Origin: Dysidea avara
Lineage: Eukaryota > Porifera > Demospongiae > Dictyoceratida > Dysideidae
Reading direction: 5' to 3'
DNA: 64,000 nucleotides
Assembly (NCBI RefSeq): GCF_963678975.1
Contig: NC_089273.1
Coordinates: 33,852,973 to 33,916,972 of the forward strand
The stretch's first letter is position 1; each line of letters opens with the position of its first letter. Below, piece after piece: positions 45,800 through 56,549 of the stretch. The translations under genes were made by a program, and so were the position numbers. The notes under the pieces were generated by a model, which worked only from the letters and a program-made list of their open reading frames with translations, did no database searches and was not told the origin of the DNA.

Positions 45800-46810
45800 A
45801 AGAAAAGCTGCATTTCAGGTATTCGGAAATCCCCAGTAAATGTACAGAAATTCAATGTTTCTGTACATTTCCAGTGTTCATGAAATTTGCACATTTCCTT
45901 GACATTTCCTGAAGCAGTATAGGGCATGATTTCCATGACATTTCTTAATAGCAGTATTGATGGCATTTCTTGACATTTTCTAATGCTGGATAGATGAAAT
46001 TTACTGACATTTCTGGAACACAGGAAAGATCAAATTTTCATAAATTTCTTAACATTTCCTGCACTCAGGATAGGTGGTGTCAAAATGCAACTTTCCTGTC
46101 TCGGAAATGTCAGTAAATGTCATGTGTCAACACATTTTCTAAACACAGTGTAGATGGGGGACAGTATGGTGCCAAGTGTGCATTACCCTCTCCACAGCAG
46201 TTCAGGACACATGACATTTATGGACATTTAAATGGCAAGGAACAAACAAGTACATTAAAATTATAGCTAGCTTATCTACTTTAATAAAGTTTGCAAAATG
46301 TATAAGAAACCTATATTACCAAGGTATTATTTTATTGTGGGTTTGGGTTACCACATTTCCTGTTAATGTAGGAAATGTCCAGTAAATATGATATTTCTTA
46401 AAATTTACATAATGTGTCCTTGGCCTCTATAATGTACCATATTATTGCATTTAGGTTACACCAAGACCTTATCCTGATCTGTAAAGTGTTACAGTAGTTA
46501 GGTACGACAACAGCTGGAGTGACAATCTCGGACTAAAATTTCAGTGCATGCCATGTCTCCTTGACTTAGAAAATCTCATTGAAATTTTTGAATAGTACAG
46601 GAAATCTCACTTATGCCATGTGTCCTTGAATAAGGAAATCTCATGTAAATGTCAAATTTCTGAATAGTGTAGGAAATCTCACTGCATGCCATGTGTCCTT
46701 GAATAAGGAAATATCATGTAAATGTCAAATTTCTGAATAGTGTAGGAAATGTCACTGCATGCCATTTGTCCTTGACTAAGGAAATATCATGTAAATGTCA
46801 AAGTTCACTA
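45800..46810. repeat. AAATGTC-rich repeats with a ~71-bp tandem array
   Basis: GACATTTCCT/AGGAAATGTC motifs recur across the region. From 46540 the unit CATGCCATGTGTCCTTGAAT plus ~50 bp repeats about four times at ~71-bp spacing. No coding frame. Confidence 0.75.
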
Positions 46811-47039
46811 AGCTTCTTTTCCAATTATTAATAATGTAGCCATTAGGGGTATAGTAATAATGCTGAGATAATTTTCAGCATAATACCAGAAATCACTGTT
46901 CTAGCATTATGTTGGCATTTTGAAAGAATCATTAAGATTTCATGAATGAACGATTGATATATATACTCTAATAGAACAGTCACCAGATTGGAAAATTATC
47001 TGCATATATATAATAGTTAAAACAATTCGTCATTTTAAT

Positions 47040-47470
47040 TTTATTGATTTATTTATTTATAATGCTTTTTGAAGCAGGAGAACCTGCATCAATGGTCTGT
47101 GGGAAAACTGTGCCCACAGCCAGAAATATATGGCTATACATTAATTATAATTAACTACATTACAATTACTTTTACTTAACTATGTAGAGTAACTATGTAC
47201 TTATTACTATTTTGTAGTTCAGTGTCATTTAAGAGGGAGAAAATTGGTGGAGATTGGTTGTCTTGAGCATCGGTGGCATGGACATAAGTAATGAAATGAA
47301 CAGAATTGATCAGAGTTGAAGTTAACTGTAAAATAGTCCCATAGATGTTTTGTGAACTTTTGTTTGATGACATATGGTAGTTTTTGTCGATACAGCCAGC
47401 GACAAAGAATTTTGATGACGATTTTTTCCTGATTATGGTATTTAATAAAGCAATCAATCCTATTTTTATA
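47040..47470 (-). pseudogene. LINE 3' end, same family as 39063-41625
   Basis: The minus-strand frame LWDYFTVNFNSDQFCSFHYL, CPCHRCSRQP matches the C-terminus of the larger LINE (YLWNHFTANF..., CPCSKCSK). A (TTTA)n tail lies at 47040-47060. Confidence 0.75.
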
Positions 47471-47877
47471 CTACTCTATAGAACACCCAAATATCTTGTG
47501 TGCAATATTTAACCATAGAATTTTAAATAAATGGTAAAATCTACATTTCTTATTGGAATAATTTTGAGAATAATGCATAAATTTTGAACTTTATGCAAGC
47601 TTTTGTCAGGAAATTGTAAATCGAATAATGCAAAGAATTATGAGCATAATTACCTCAGCGCTAGCCTTAGTAGCCATGTGTCAAATATGCCCATATGGTT
47701 GACTTTTCAAAACTTGGTTGCATATAGAAGGGAGACTGCTAAGCACTTGATAAGATGCACAAGAAACTTTTCCATTTTCAAACATGACATCCAACTGAAG
47801 CACACTTAGGTAATAGTCTAAAGGTTAATTAATAAATTATATATGATGTTAGTAGTTATGAACAATTTTTATTTTGC

Positions 47878-48110
47878 ACCTATCAAAGTTTTGCCCTGCC
47901 TACTCCATGCAAACAAGAAACGGGAATAGCAGGTTTTATGGAATAACTCCCCTACACTGGGGCAAAATTTTAGGTCTATTCCCTTCCTTTCTCCATTAGA
48001 TCATTTCAATCCTGTAAATATTTCAAGCATTGCCTAAACCCTGGGAATAATTTTTTGTCAAATTTCCTCATTACCTGCATGGCGGTAGATGGGGCAAAAC
48101 TTTGATAGGT
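47878..48110. mobile_element. Small MITE with ~20-bp TIR
   Basis: ACCTATCAAAGTTTTGCCC at the left faces GGGGCAAAACTTTGATAGGT at the right. It is 233 bp long and non-coding. Confidence 0.75.
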
Positions 48111-48349
48111 ATATTATGCATACAAAGAGATCAGTCTGTTGTAATCTCTATAATGTATATACCTACTGCATATTCTGTACATATCTCTTAACACTATCTT
48201 CAAAGATTTTGGTTCCAAGGTTTCAGTCTGGAGAAAAATAATGCAGGATAATATTTTGCGTGGCAGTGCTATTATTTAAACATTATATAAAGAAGCTAAG
48301 TGAATACATTTTCCATTGGCAATGACATAATTTTGGTTTAATTAATTGT

Positions 48350-48620
48350 TCTATTTATTTATTTTGTTATTACTTGAGTCCAGGGAATCAGCCCAGGGGG
48401 ACCAGCCCAGAGTAAGCTACAAAAATCAACAAAATAATTTTATTTAACTAAAAACTGTTTAACACTGGGAGATTTGATTGTTTCAACAGGTAAGCCATTA
48501 ATTATTCTAGGAAAAAGCTGAATTTGTATGAATTGGTTCTTACTGAAGGAGTGATGAAATAGAGTGAAAGTTGGTGGCATGTAGGATAGGAGGTGGTGAG
48601 AAATCATGGAGGAATCTTCA
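48350..48620 (-). pseudogene. LINE 3' end
   Basis: The minus-strand frame FSKNQFIQIQLFPRIINGLP with ETIKSPSVKQFL resembles LINE RT C-termini. A TTTATT-rich tail lies near 48350. Confidence 0.55.
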
Positions 48621-48699
48621 AGGCCGAGTGATCATTAATAGAGTTAGAGAACATTTTAGTCTTAAAATCATGTATTGATGTGATAATGTGGGCCACTGA

Positions 48700-49240
48700 A
48701 TTAGGTCTCAAGCATAAGATGTAACACTACTATTTCACACTGTTAAAGTTGGGTGTTCTCAAACACCCATGTTGTTGTGTTACCTAAATACCCACACCTG
48801 TTATGGTGTAGTAGGAACACCCTTGGGTGTTTGCACTGCACTAAATCAATTTGAACACTTCACTACTAACTCATAAACCAATGGTTTTCCTATGAACTCA
48901 AATTCACGGGTTATTCACATTTATGACCCTATGGATACTTGATGTTTCATAGGCTATGAATTTTATGCACCCTATGAATTATACATGAATCATCCCATGA
49001 AAACACCATGACTTTAATATGAATTATTATCCCAAGACTCCCATATGATTTGACCATGAAACTACTACCATACAATGGATGAATATGTCATGAAGACTAT
49101 TCAGTGCACTATGAAATTTACATAAACGTCTCGTGAATTTATTAATAAATTTTACATGAACCAATTAATGAAATTTATATGAATATATTAATGTAATTTA
49201 CATGAATTTAGCAATAAAATTTTTATGAATATCTCATGAA
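48700..49240. repeat. GGGTGTT inverted motifs and ATGAA-rich simple repeat
   Basis: Facing GGGTGTT/AACACCC pairs lie at 48750-48835. From 48880, imperfect repeats of ATGAATTTACATGAA type appear, resuming at 49918 after the insertion described next. Confidence 0.6.
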
Positions 49241-49247
49241 CTTACAG

Positions 49248-49906
49248 GTTTTTGCAATTGAATTCGTCGTCTTTGCGATTCAATTCGTCCCGTTTGCAAT
49301 TGAATTCGTCGGTAATGCAATTGAATTCGTCCCGTTTGCAATTGAATTCGTTGGTATTGCAATTGAATTCGTCGGTTTGGCAATTGAATTCGTCGGTTTT
49401 GCAGTTGACTTAGTCGGTGTTGCAATAGAATTGGTCGCGTTTGCATTACAATTCGTCATAAACAAAACGGCTCCAAGAAACCAACCCGTTCATTAAGAGA
49501 TGAACTATTTATTCCTTGGAGAATTACACTTGAGACACTAGAAGGTAATTGAAGCTGGTAGTACGCGAAGTTGATAGTTGTCTGACAAGTTAATTAACTT
49601 GCTTGCGAGTGACCACATCCATCGCGAATGGCGTAGTAGAGTTTGGAATGTTGCTGGATAGGCTGTAGAGGAAGAATTATTGCCTTATAAAGAGTTGTCT
49701 ACTACTGTTGTACTTGAGCAAGTTCTTGTAGCAGCTGCTACATCATGTTTTCGTGTTTGCTCCAGCTACCATTCTTGTTACGGACGAATTTATCTGCAAA
49801 AGCGACGAATTCAATTGCAAAACCGACGAATTCAATTGCAAATAGGACGAACTCAATTGCAAAACAGAGGATTCAATTGCAAACGGGACGAATTCAATTG
49901 CAAAAT
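49248..49906. mobile_element. Element with minisatellite inverted ends (21-bp units)
   Basis: The left end (49248-49460) has about ten 21-bp units of GCAATTGAATTCGTCGGTTT type. The right end (49783-49906) has about six units of the exact complement. Between them is ~320 bp of unique non-coding sequence. The same ATGAA-rich repeat lies on both sides, so the unit looks inserted. No transposase. Confidence 0.65.
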
Positions 49907-50063
49907 TTCTGTATCAGTGAAATTTACATGAACATCCTATGAGATACCATAAAAGTGTTCAGGATCTGACATCATGAAATAATGTCTATGCCAGACAGAA
50001 AATGCTATGATAATCACAAAGCAGTAACTCCAAAACATCTACAAATTGAAGTTTAATGCAATT

Positions 50064-51911
50064 AGAGTAAGCCACCAATGTTCGACCACCATACGTTCGG
50101 ACGCGATTTGTCTAAACCAGCAAAGAAAATTTCTACTTTTGCTATGCTTTTGGAGAGGTCTAGGCCATAAATTCTTGCATGCGAAATTTCAGACCTGCAG
50201 CTTTCTTAGTCTGGCTGCAGGAGCTACAAAAGTGACCTGTCCGAATGTTCTCAATTCTAGGACAAAAGTATGTATTATCGGTCGAGTGGCACTGCTCGTA
50301 ATGCTTGAGGCTGATTAAGTCTATCTGTGCTTGATACGAAAGAGCAACTCTTATACTCTCCAAATATATGCAGATATTTGACTTAGTCCTTATTGGCTGT
50401 GAATTACAAAGCTCCAAAGTCACCTCTGTCGTGCAATCTTAAATTCGGCCACATGTGAAGCTCGTGCAAATCAAATAGTTACCTATATCGAATCCAAAGC
50501 TATTTTTATGAACATTGAGAGCATCAGCTACCGTTCAGTAGTAAATAGACACATGCACGATGACCGCACCTTGATTTTTGTCCGAATAGCTACATTGCAT
50601 TTATGCTTCTCTGACAGTAGCAGGGTGGCTACTGCACCCAGCACACATATACACAATCCAAATCCACTTAAATGGGGTTTTGACTATCCCCTGTCTTAAT
50701 GTCAAAAGTTTCTCTTCAAAATGTCCAGGACATTAGCCAGATCGAAATACTCTAATAGAGCAGTCAAATAACTCTAATATAACGATCAGCCAATTTATTA
50801 TCACATGTAATCAGGTTTTAAGCGTTGTAATCAACAAAATTCACATATAATAGTGTTATTGAAGTGAATATTCCTGGGCGTGGCCCTCGGATTTTCTGAC
50901 TGCTCCAATTATAAAATAGGTGACTGTTCTATTAGAGTGTTTTTATCTGGCTAATGTCCTGGGTATTTTGGAGAGAAACTTTTGATATTTTTAAGACAGA
51001 GGTTAGTAAAAATCCCATTTAAGTGGATTTGGATTTTGTATATGTGTTCTGGGTGCAGTAGCTAGGCTGCTATTGCCAAAGAATATCTTCAACAGTTAAT
51101 AGCTATAAGTACAGTTTTTTTCCACAAGTAGTCCCTCAGTGGAATGCTTTACCAAGTGTCACTGTCAATGCACCAACCCTACAACAATTCTCTACACTTG
51201 TACACTAGTGATCTCTTCAATTACTTAATTACTTATCCTTAATTAATTTACTTACTTAATTACTTATACTTAATTAATTTACTTACTTATTTACTTACAT
51301 TTTAATTTAATTTGTAACTAATCATTGTACTATGCTCATGCATATGAGTCTTACAATTATAAAATATAATAATAAGAAGCATAAATGCAATGTAGCTATT
51401 TGGGAATAAATCAAGGTGCGGTCATTGTGCATGTGTCTATTTACTACTGAACGGTAGCTGATGCTCTCAAATGTTCATAAAAATAGCTTTGAATTCGATA
51501 TAGGTAACTATTTGATTTGCACGAGCTTCACATGTAGCCGAATTTAAGATTGCACAACAGAGGTGACTTTGGAGCTTTGTAATTCACAGCCAACAAATAT
51601 CTGCATATATTTGGAGAGTATAAGAGTTGCTCTTTCATATCAAGCACAGAAAGACTTGATCAGCTTCAAGCATTACGAACAGTGCCACTCAACCAATAAT
51701 ACATATTTTTGTCCGAGAATTGAGAACAGTCGGACAGGTCACTTTTGCAGCTCCTGCAGCCAGACTAAGAAAGCTGCAGGTCTGAAATTTTGCTTGCAGG
51801 AGTTTATGGCCTAGACCTCTCCAAAGGCATAGCAAGAGTGGAAATTTTCTTTGCAGGTTTAAAAAAAATCGCTTCCGAACCTATGGTGGTCGAACATTGG
51901 TGGCTTACTCT
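50064..51911. mobile_element. Large palindromic (foldback) element
   Basis: AGAGTAAGCCACCAATGTTC at the left mirrors GAACATTGGTGGCTTACTCT at the right. Homology runs almost the whole length of each arm (~720 bp), including CAGGACATTAGCCAGAT near the centre. The dispersed CTCTATTAGAG motif sits on both inner arms (50742, 50918). The right arm contains a LINE insertion (51072-51385). It has no transposase. Superfamily unknown. Confidence 0.8.
51072..51385 (+). pseudogene. LINE 3' end inside the right arm of the foldback element
   Basis: The frame QVVPQWNALPSVTVNAPTLQ, QFSTLVH is the C-terminal block of a LINE RT. It is followed by TTAATT repeats and an (ATA)n tail. Confidence 0.7.
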
Positions 51912-52256
51912 ACAACTTACAGTATCATGAATTACAACTGTTGAAAGATATTATACCCATGTCCCGTACTACAATAATGGACCACAAATCTGCCATTATG
52001 TATTGCTATTATGCACGTATCTTTATTTGAAAGTTCTGGGATCACAGAGTAGCTAACAGCATATAAATAGACTATCTAAGTTTATTTGTACACATACTAA
52101 ACAGTTTCTAACTTACACACCTTAAACGTAAACAAAATGATGTGTAAATTCAAGACTGAAAACATTAAACGCAGACATACTGGTCCCATTTGTTAATACA
52201 TATCTAAGTGTGCATGGGCAAGAAAGCAAAAAATAAATAAATAAAACAACTGAACA
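51912..52256. other. No recognised feature
   Basis: AT-rich; nothing supported. Confidence 0.5.
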
Positions 52257-52264
52257 CTTGTCCT

Positions 52265-53203
52265 CAGGGGCGTAGCTAGCCAGAAGGTGATGGTGGGGCA
52301 GTCATGCCCCCACGAAACGCTCAAAATCACTCATGATTGCAAAAAGGGCTAATGACCCAATGGTGGGCTAGCCAACATACAGTGTTGTATTATTACAGCT
52401 TACACAACTAGCTACGTAACTATTTCAGTACTGATTGCTTATCACTTATCAATGGAGGTATATTCGTCGAACATTTTCGCACGTGTCACAACTGTACTCC
52501 AACAAATTCATCCACAGTCCGGTAGAACTATTTTGTTAATATTTTAGTGCTAATACAAGTTACTTTATGTTAGCCACAGCTTGTGCTGCAGTCCTAGCAC
52601 ACTGCCGACAGGATGACATGTTCACTCACTACACTCCGCAAAATTCAAATGTCACGTATTGCATGAAATCCCACCTGTCTCTCTTGCTAGCAGAACTTGT
52701 AAGCTTGTGACTGATCCACCTGACTGATAAAGTAAAAAAAAAAATTGACTGCACTGCCGTACAAAGACCTACTGTGATCGACTCAAGAAAATAAACTTGG
52801 TGCATTTAACACTTTATCACTTCGTAGGCAGTAGGTTCGTAGCGTAATTTGGTCTCCTTCGTCATTTGTGAGTTGTGACTCCTGCCGCGGCGATGTCCTT
52901 TAGAGCGGGTCACTCTTTAGATTCGAAAATGCTCCATCACGTGAGTAATCTAGGCTAAATATAGAAGTGTGTCTCTAATATTTGCGTTCGGTGAATTCAC
53001 GAGCGAGTTACGGAATGTTGTGTGTGCGCGTTCACTAGCAACTCCTAGTGATAACACTGAGTAGCGCACATATTTTATAGTCATTTGCATGTCAGTTTAT
53101 TACTGGTAAGCTTGTGACAGAGGTTAAAAAAAACACTACGGTGATGGGGGGGGGGGGGGGGGGGGCAAATTCCTTCTCTTGCTCTCCCTTGGCTATGCCT
53201 CTG
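52265..53203. mobile_element. hAT-type non-autonomous element
   Basis: Ends CAGGGGCGTAGCTAGCCA and TTGGCTATGCCTCTG, with a perfect 8-bp duplication CTTGTCCT (52257-52264, 53204-53211). A G-run of more than 20 bases lies at about 53143. It is 939 bp long with no transposase. Confidence 0.9.
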
Positions 53204-53211
53204 CTTGTCCT

Positions 53212-54331
53212 GGAATACCCATAGCACCCACAAAAATAATTATTTGAGGGGCAGGTGCCTGTAACCAGAGCAATGGATACAGCTAAGATGTGCTTAGTCT
53301 ATCATTTATCCAAAATTAAACAGAGAAGAAGAGTACTACAGTATTAGCAATAAGCATTAAAGATGAAATAAAGTCCAATTCTGCTACCAAAATACTACTC
53401 GACAATTCATGACGGCGAACATTAGCCAGTTCCTCTAATTTAAAGATTATCAAACAAAATTTCTTGAGGGCACAGAGGCAACTAAGTGAACATGTGTAGC
53501 TGATTAAGTTAATATGTCAGGTGACTAAATAAGTTCGTAAACCATAACAAAGATGTATGTAAATGCTGCAGTGACCACTGTACCGATACAAAAATAGATT
53601 TGAATGTGTATCTTGTCATATCCTATTGCTACACTTTGCTAATTGGAGCCATCAAACATAGAATGAAACAATTTGCATTGATTCACCAAGCACTAAACAC
53701 TACTCAGGACATCATGTGTAAATATATTGGTCTTTGATTCAGGAGTCAGAAGTATGGCAACACCGAAAACTGAACACATTTACTTTTCCAATTCTCTCCC
53801 TAGGTCTCACCGATGTTGCTGCACTAGCAACATGTAATAAAGCAATGTAGCACCTTCAAAGTTTTCTATATAGTTCATTCGATCTGGTCTGTCCCACACC
53901 TTAGTGGTAATCTTTGAAAGTTTGTAGCCTAGTGCATCTTAATAATATTTAAACAAATTTCTTGCATTTATTTATAGTGCTAACTTAGTATTAGTAGACA
54001 ACATTGCGGCCCTAGCAGTTAAGCAGCTGAAAACACTGATATAATGTAGCTATGCATGTTCAGTACCATACCATTTACATTCAGAAATGGGCGAACACCT
54101 ACTACAACTTCATGTACAACTTACTAGAGAAGGCAGGTGAAGGTTTCGATATGAGTGAAATTCCTAGTATCGCATCTTTCACTTCAATTTAAGCTTCACC
54201 TTTTGCGAGGCTCCCATCTTTAAAAACTGTATTAGCATTGTTTGCTAGTAGAACACTAACTGATAAACAAGCGTGGCTTGTCCACACAGTAGTTTTGTAA
54301 CAAAACATCGCGCAATAATTAGCATTTCAGG
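53212..54331. other. No recognised feature
   Basis: AT-rich, with no supported exon or terminal repeats. Confidence 0.5.
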
Positions 54332-54576
54332 CAGGGGCGGAGGAAGTAGTTGATATGAGGGGGGCTGTGCTGACCCAGACTTATGGAAGTGAGGTACTAC
54401 ACTGTCTCTGGTTTGGTTAGGTGAGACTAAAACTAAAAAAAGGTCACAACCAGCTGACAATAGCTGCCTACCTCGCAATGCATATGCATTTATAGCTGAT
54501 AAACCACATAAAAATCCTTACATATCTCGCTACACACTGCTCTAATACTGTGACTGCTTTATTAGAGTGACTGCTC
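54332..54576. mobile_element. MITE fragment (CAGGGGCGGAGGAAG end)
   Basis: Starts CAGGGGCGGAGGAAGTAGTT with a G-run, contains GGTGAGACTAAAACT...GGTCACAACC and ends near a copy of the dispersed TTATTAGAGTGACTGCTC motif. It is related to 29888 and 42726-43077. The far terminus is missing. Confidence 0.6.
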
Positions 54577-54684
54577 GAATACCAGGACCGAAGATCACTT
54601 GACTTTCAAGGCGTGTTTGATCGCGTTCGTAGCTCCAAGAAACTCCTCTTGATTCTTCGAGTGATCTTTGGTCCTGGTATTCGC
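54577..54684. repeat. Hairpin with 24-bp arms
   Basis: CGAATACCAGGACCGAAGAT with CACT faces AGTG with ATCTTTGGTCCTGGTATTCG (one mismatch, G:T-compatible), separated by ~60 nt. Confidence 0.8.
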
Positions 54685-54842
54685 TTCCTGGCTCTGGGCA
54701 CGGCGCTAAGTAGGTTGAGTTTACCAACTGTTACCGTGTTATTCTCTCGCTCTGCTTCTTGAGTTCTGATCCTTTGATGTGCGCTTATTGGAATGCCCGG
54801 ACGGCGTAAGAAGAACCGTCGAAAACAACCAGTTGATCTGTC

Positions 54843-55470
54843 TAATATATATATATATATATATATATATTTATGATTGTAAAACTCACAAATTTGAGTA
54901 TAAAAACAATGTCTTTAGATTATTAATTACTGTTTTTCATTGAATATGTCAGTGTTGATTGAAGAATACTATCAAAATCATTTAGGGAAAAAATATCATT
55001 GATTGGTAGTTGATTCCATAGGGTAATTGATCTTGGGTAAAAACTAAATTTGTATGCATCAACAGTAGCAGATGGTTTGATGAATTTATCCTGGTTTCCT
55101 CGTAAACATCTTGTAGAATGTACAATATAACTGGGGATAGGAAGCTCTACTAGGTGATTGACAATCTTGTAGAACATCAAGAGACGAAGCCTTGTATGGT
55201 GTTACACTATGGATTTTAACTTTAGTGAATTTAGGATATGTGATATACTACTTAATCTGCGGTAATTTGACACAATAAAAAGAGCAGCACGCTTCTGAAT
55301 AGCTTCTAGTTTATTGATGTAGTATTGCATGTGTGGGGACCAAACTGTCGCAGCATAGTTTAAAATTGGTAGAACAAATATATTGTAGGCATCTAGCTTA
55401 ACTCTTTGGTTACAGTGTTTCAGATTTCTTCGTAAGAATGCTAAAGTGTTATTAGCGTTTTGGCAATAAT
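54843..55470 (-). pseudogene. CR1-like LINE 3' end with (TA)n tail
   Basis: Minus-strand frames read NTLAFLRRNLKHCNQRVKLD, LNYAATVWSPHMQYYINKLE, AIQKRAALFIVSNYRR and LLMFYKIVNHLVELPIPSYI, then FYPRSITLWNQLP, i.e. the RT thumb and C-terminus, with one frameshift. The (TA)n run at 54845-54871 may be the tail. It abuts retrotransposon copy B. Confidence 0.75.
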
Positions 55471-56549
55471 GACGTCGATGTTGACGATGATGACCCTGAC
55501 CGTGTGTGGTGCTCTTGTGGGCGGCCTTTTGGTACTGATGGGTTTATGATTAAGTGTGATGGCCACAGTGAGAGCTGCTGCCAGTGGTATCATGGCCATT
55601 GTGTTGGAATCACTACTGCTGAAGGTAGAATACTTGATGTTGATAATGGACCATTTATTTGCCCTACTTGTGCAACCAGTTCAGATGTACGAAACCTTCC
55701 TTCCTTTAACTTGTCAACTCTTACTACTTTTGAGTGGCGTGGCTCACCTAGCCCTGCTGTGCTTGAATTACACGACCAACTATACTTTCAAGGTGTCCAT
55801 TGGAAACCAAACCTGTTTACCGTGCCATCAGGTAACTTGGGTAAATCCTTTGTATCTGAACTTGCATCATTGCTGCACTCCTTTAGTAAACAGTCAGCTC
55901 TAGAGCCATTTGCCTTAAAGGCTGCCATGTTGATGCCCAACTTGCTTTTACAGAAACCCCACAACGAGTCCAAACTCAGTTTTCGAGTAGTTTGCTCTTG
56001 CCTTCAGAGACTACTTGATCTTTGGCTTAAGGGTGATTTTTTAGCTTTATTTAATGAAGGGATTGTCATACAGAAATATCTATCTGCTTCACCTCGCTAT
56101 CGTCCTTCCTGTGATGATCATACTCATTCTTCCAGGTTTTCCCACCTTATGACTCAGGGCCATGTTAATGCTGCTCTTCGCTGTCTGTCTCCTTCTTGCG
56201 ACTGTGGCCCTCTTAACTTGGATCATGTAGTGGGTTCCTTGTCTGATGGTTCTCCCAAAACTGTGTTTGATGTATTGCGTGAAAAACATCCTTATGGTCG
56301 TGCTGCAGACCTTCTGGTCTTAATGCTCATGCTTGGAGACATCTTTGTACAGCGTTTGGTGATGCTTCTAATGACTTGTGTGCAGTTATTTCTGCTTTTG
56401 CCCATCGTATTTCCACCTTTTATGTTAATTCAAAATATTTATCCGCTTACTGTGCTTGTCGCCTAATTCCTCTTGACAAGCGTCCTGGTGTTTGCCCTAT
56501 TGGTGTGGGTGAAGTTTTGCGAAGAATTATTGGAAAGGTTGTGATGAGA
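55471..56549 (+). pseudogene. Retrotransposon copy B: PHD finger and RT N-terminal region
   Basis: The frame starts within DVDVDDDDPDRVWCSCGRPF and contains a PHD finger with Cys4-His-Cys3 ligands (WCSCG, MIKCDGHSESCCQWYHGHC, FICPTC), residues about 10-65 from 55471. Then come family blocks HSFSKQSALEPFALKAAMLM, GHVNAALRCLS, REKHPYGRA and, after a frameshift near 56330, ACRLIPLDKRPGVCPIGVGE with VLRRIIGKVVMR. PHD fingers read histone H3 tails; they also occur in ORF1 proteins of some LINEs. The copy is cut at 56549 by a Mutator-like element. No start methionine is certain, because the 5' side abuts a LINE. Confidence 0.8.

Noticed and set aside
49234..49496. Short proteins made of EFVGFAIEFVG or TNSIAKPTNSIA repeats
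   Set aside because: They are translations of the 21-bp repeat in several frames and on both strands, with no conserved context.
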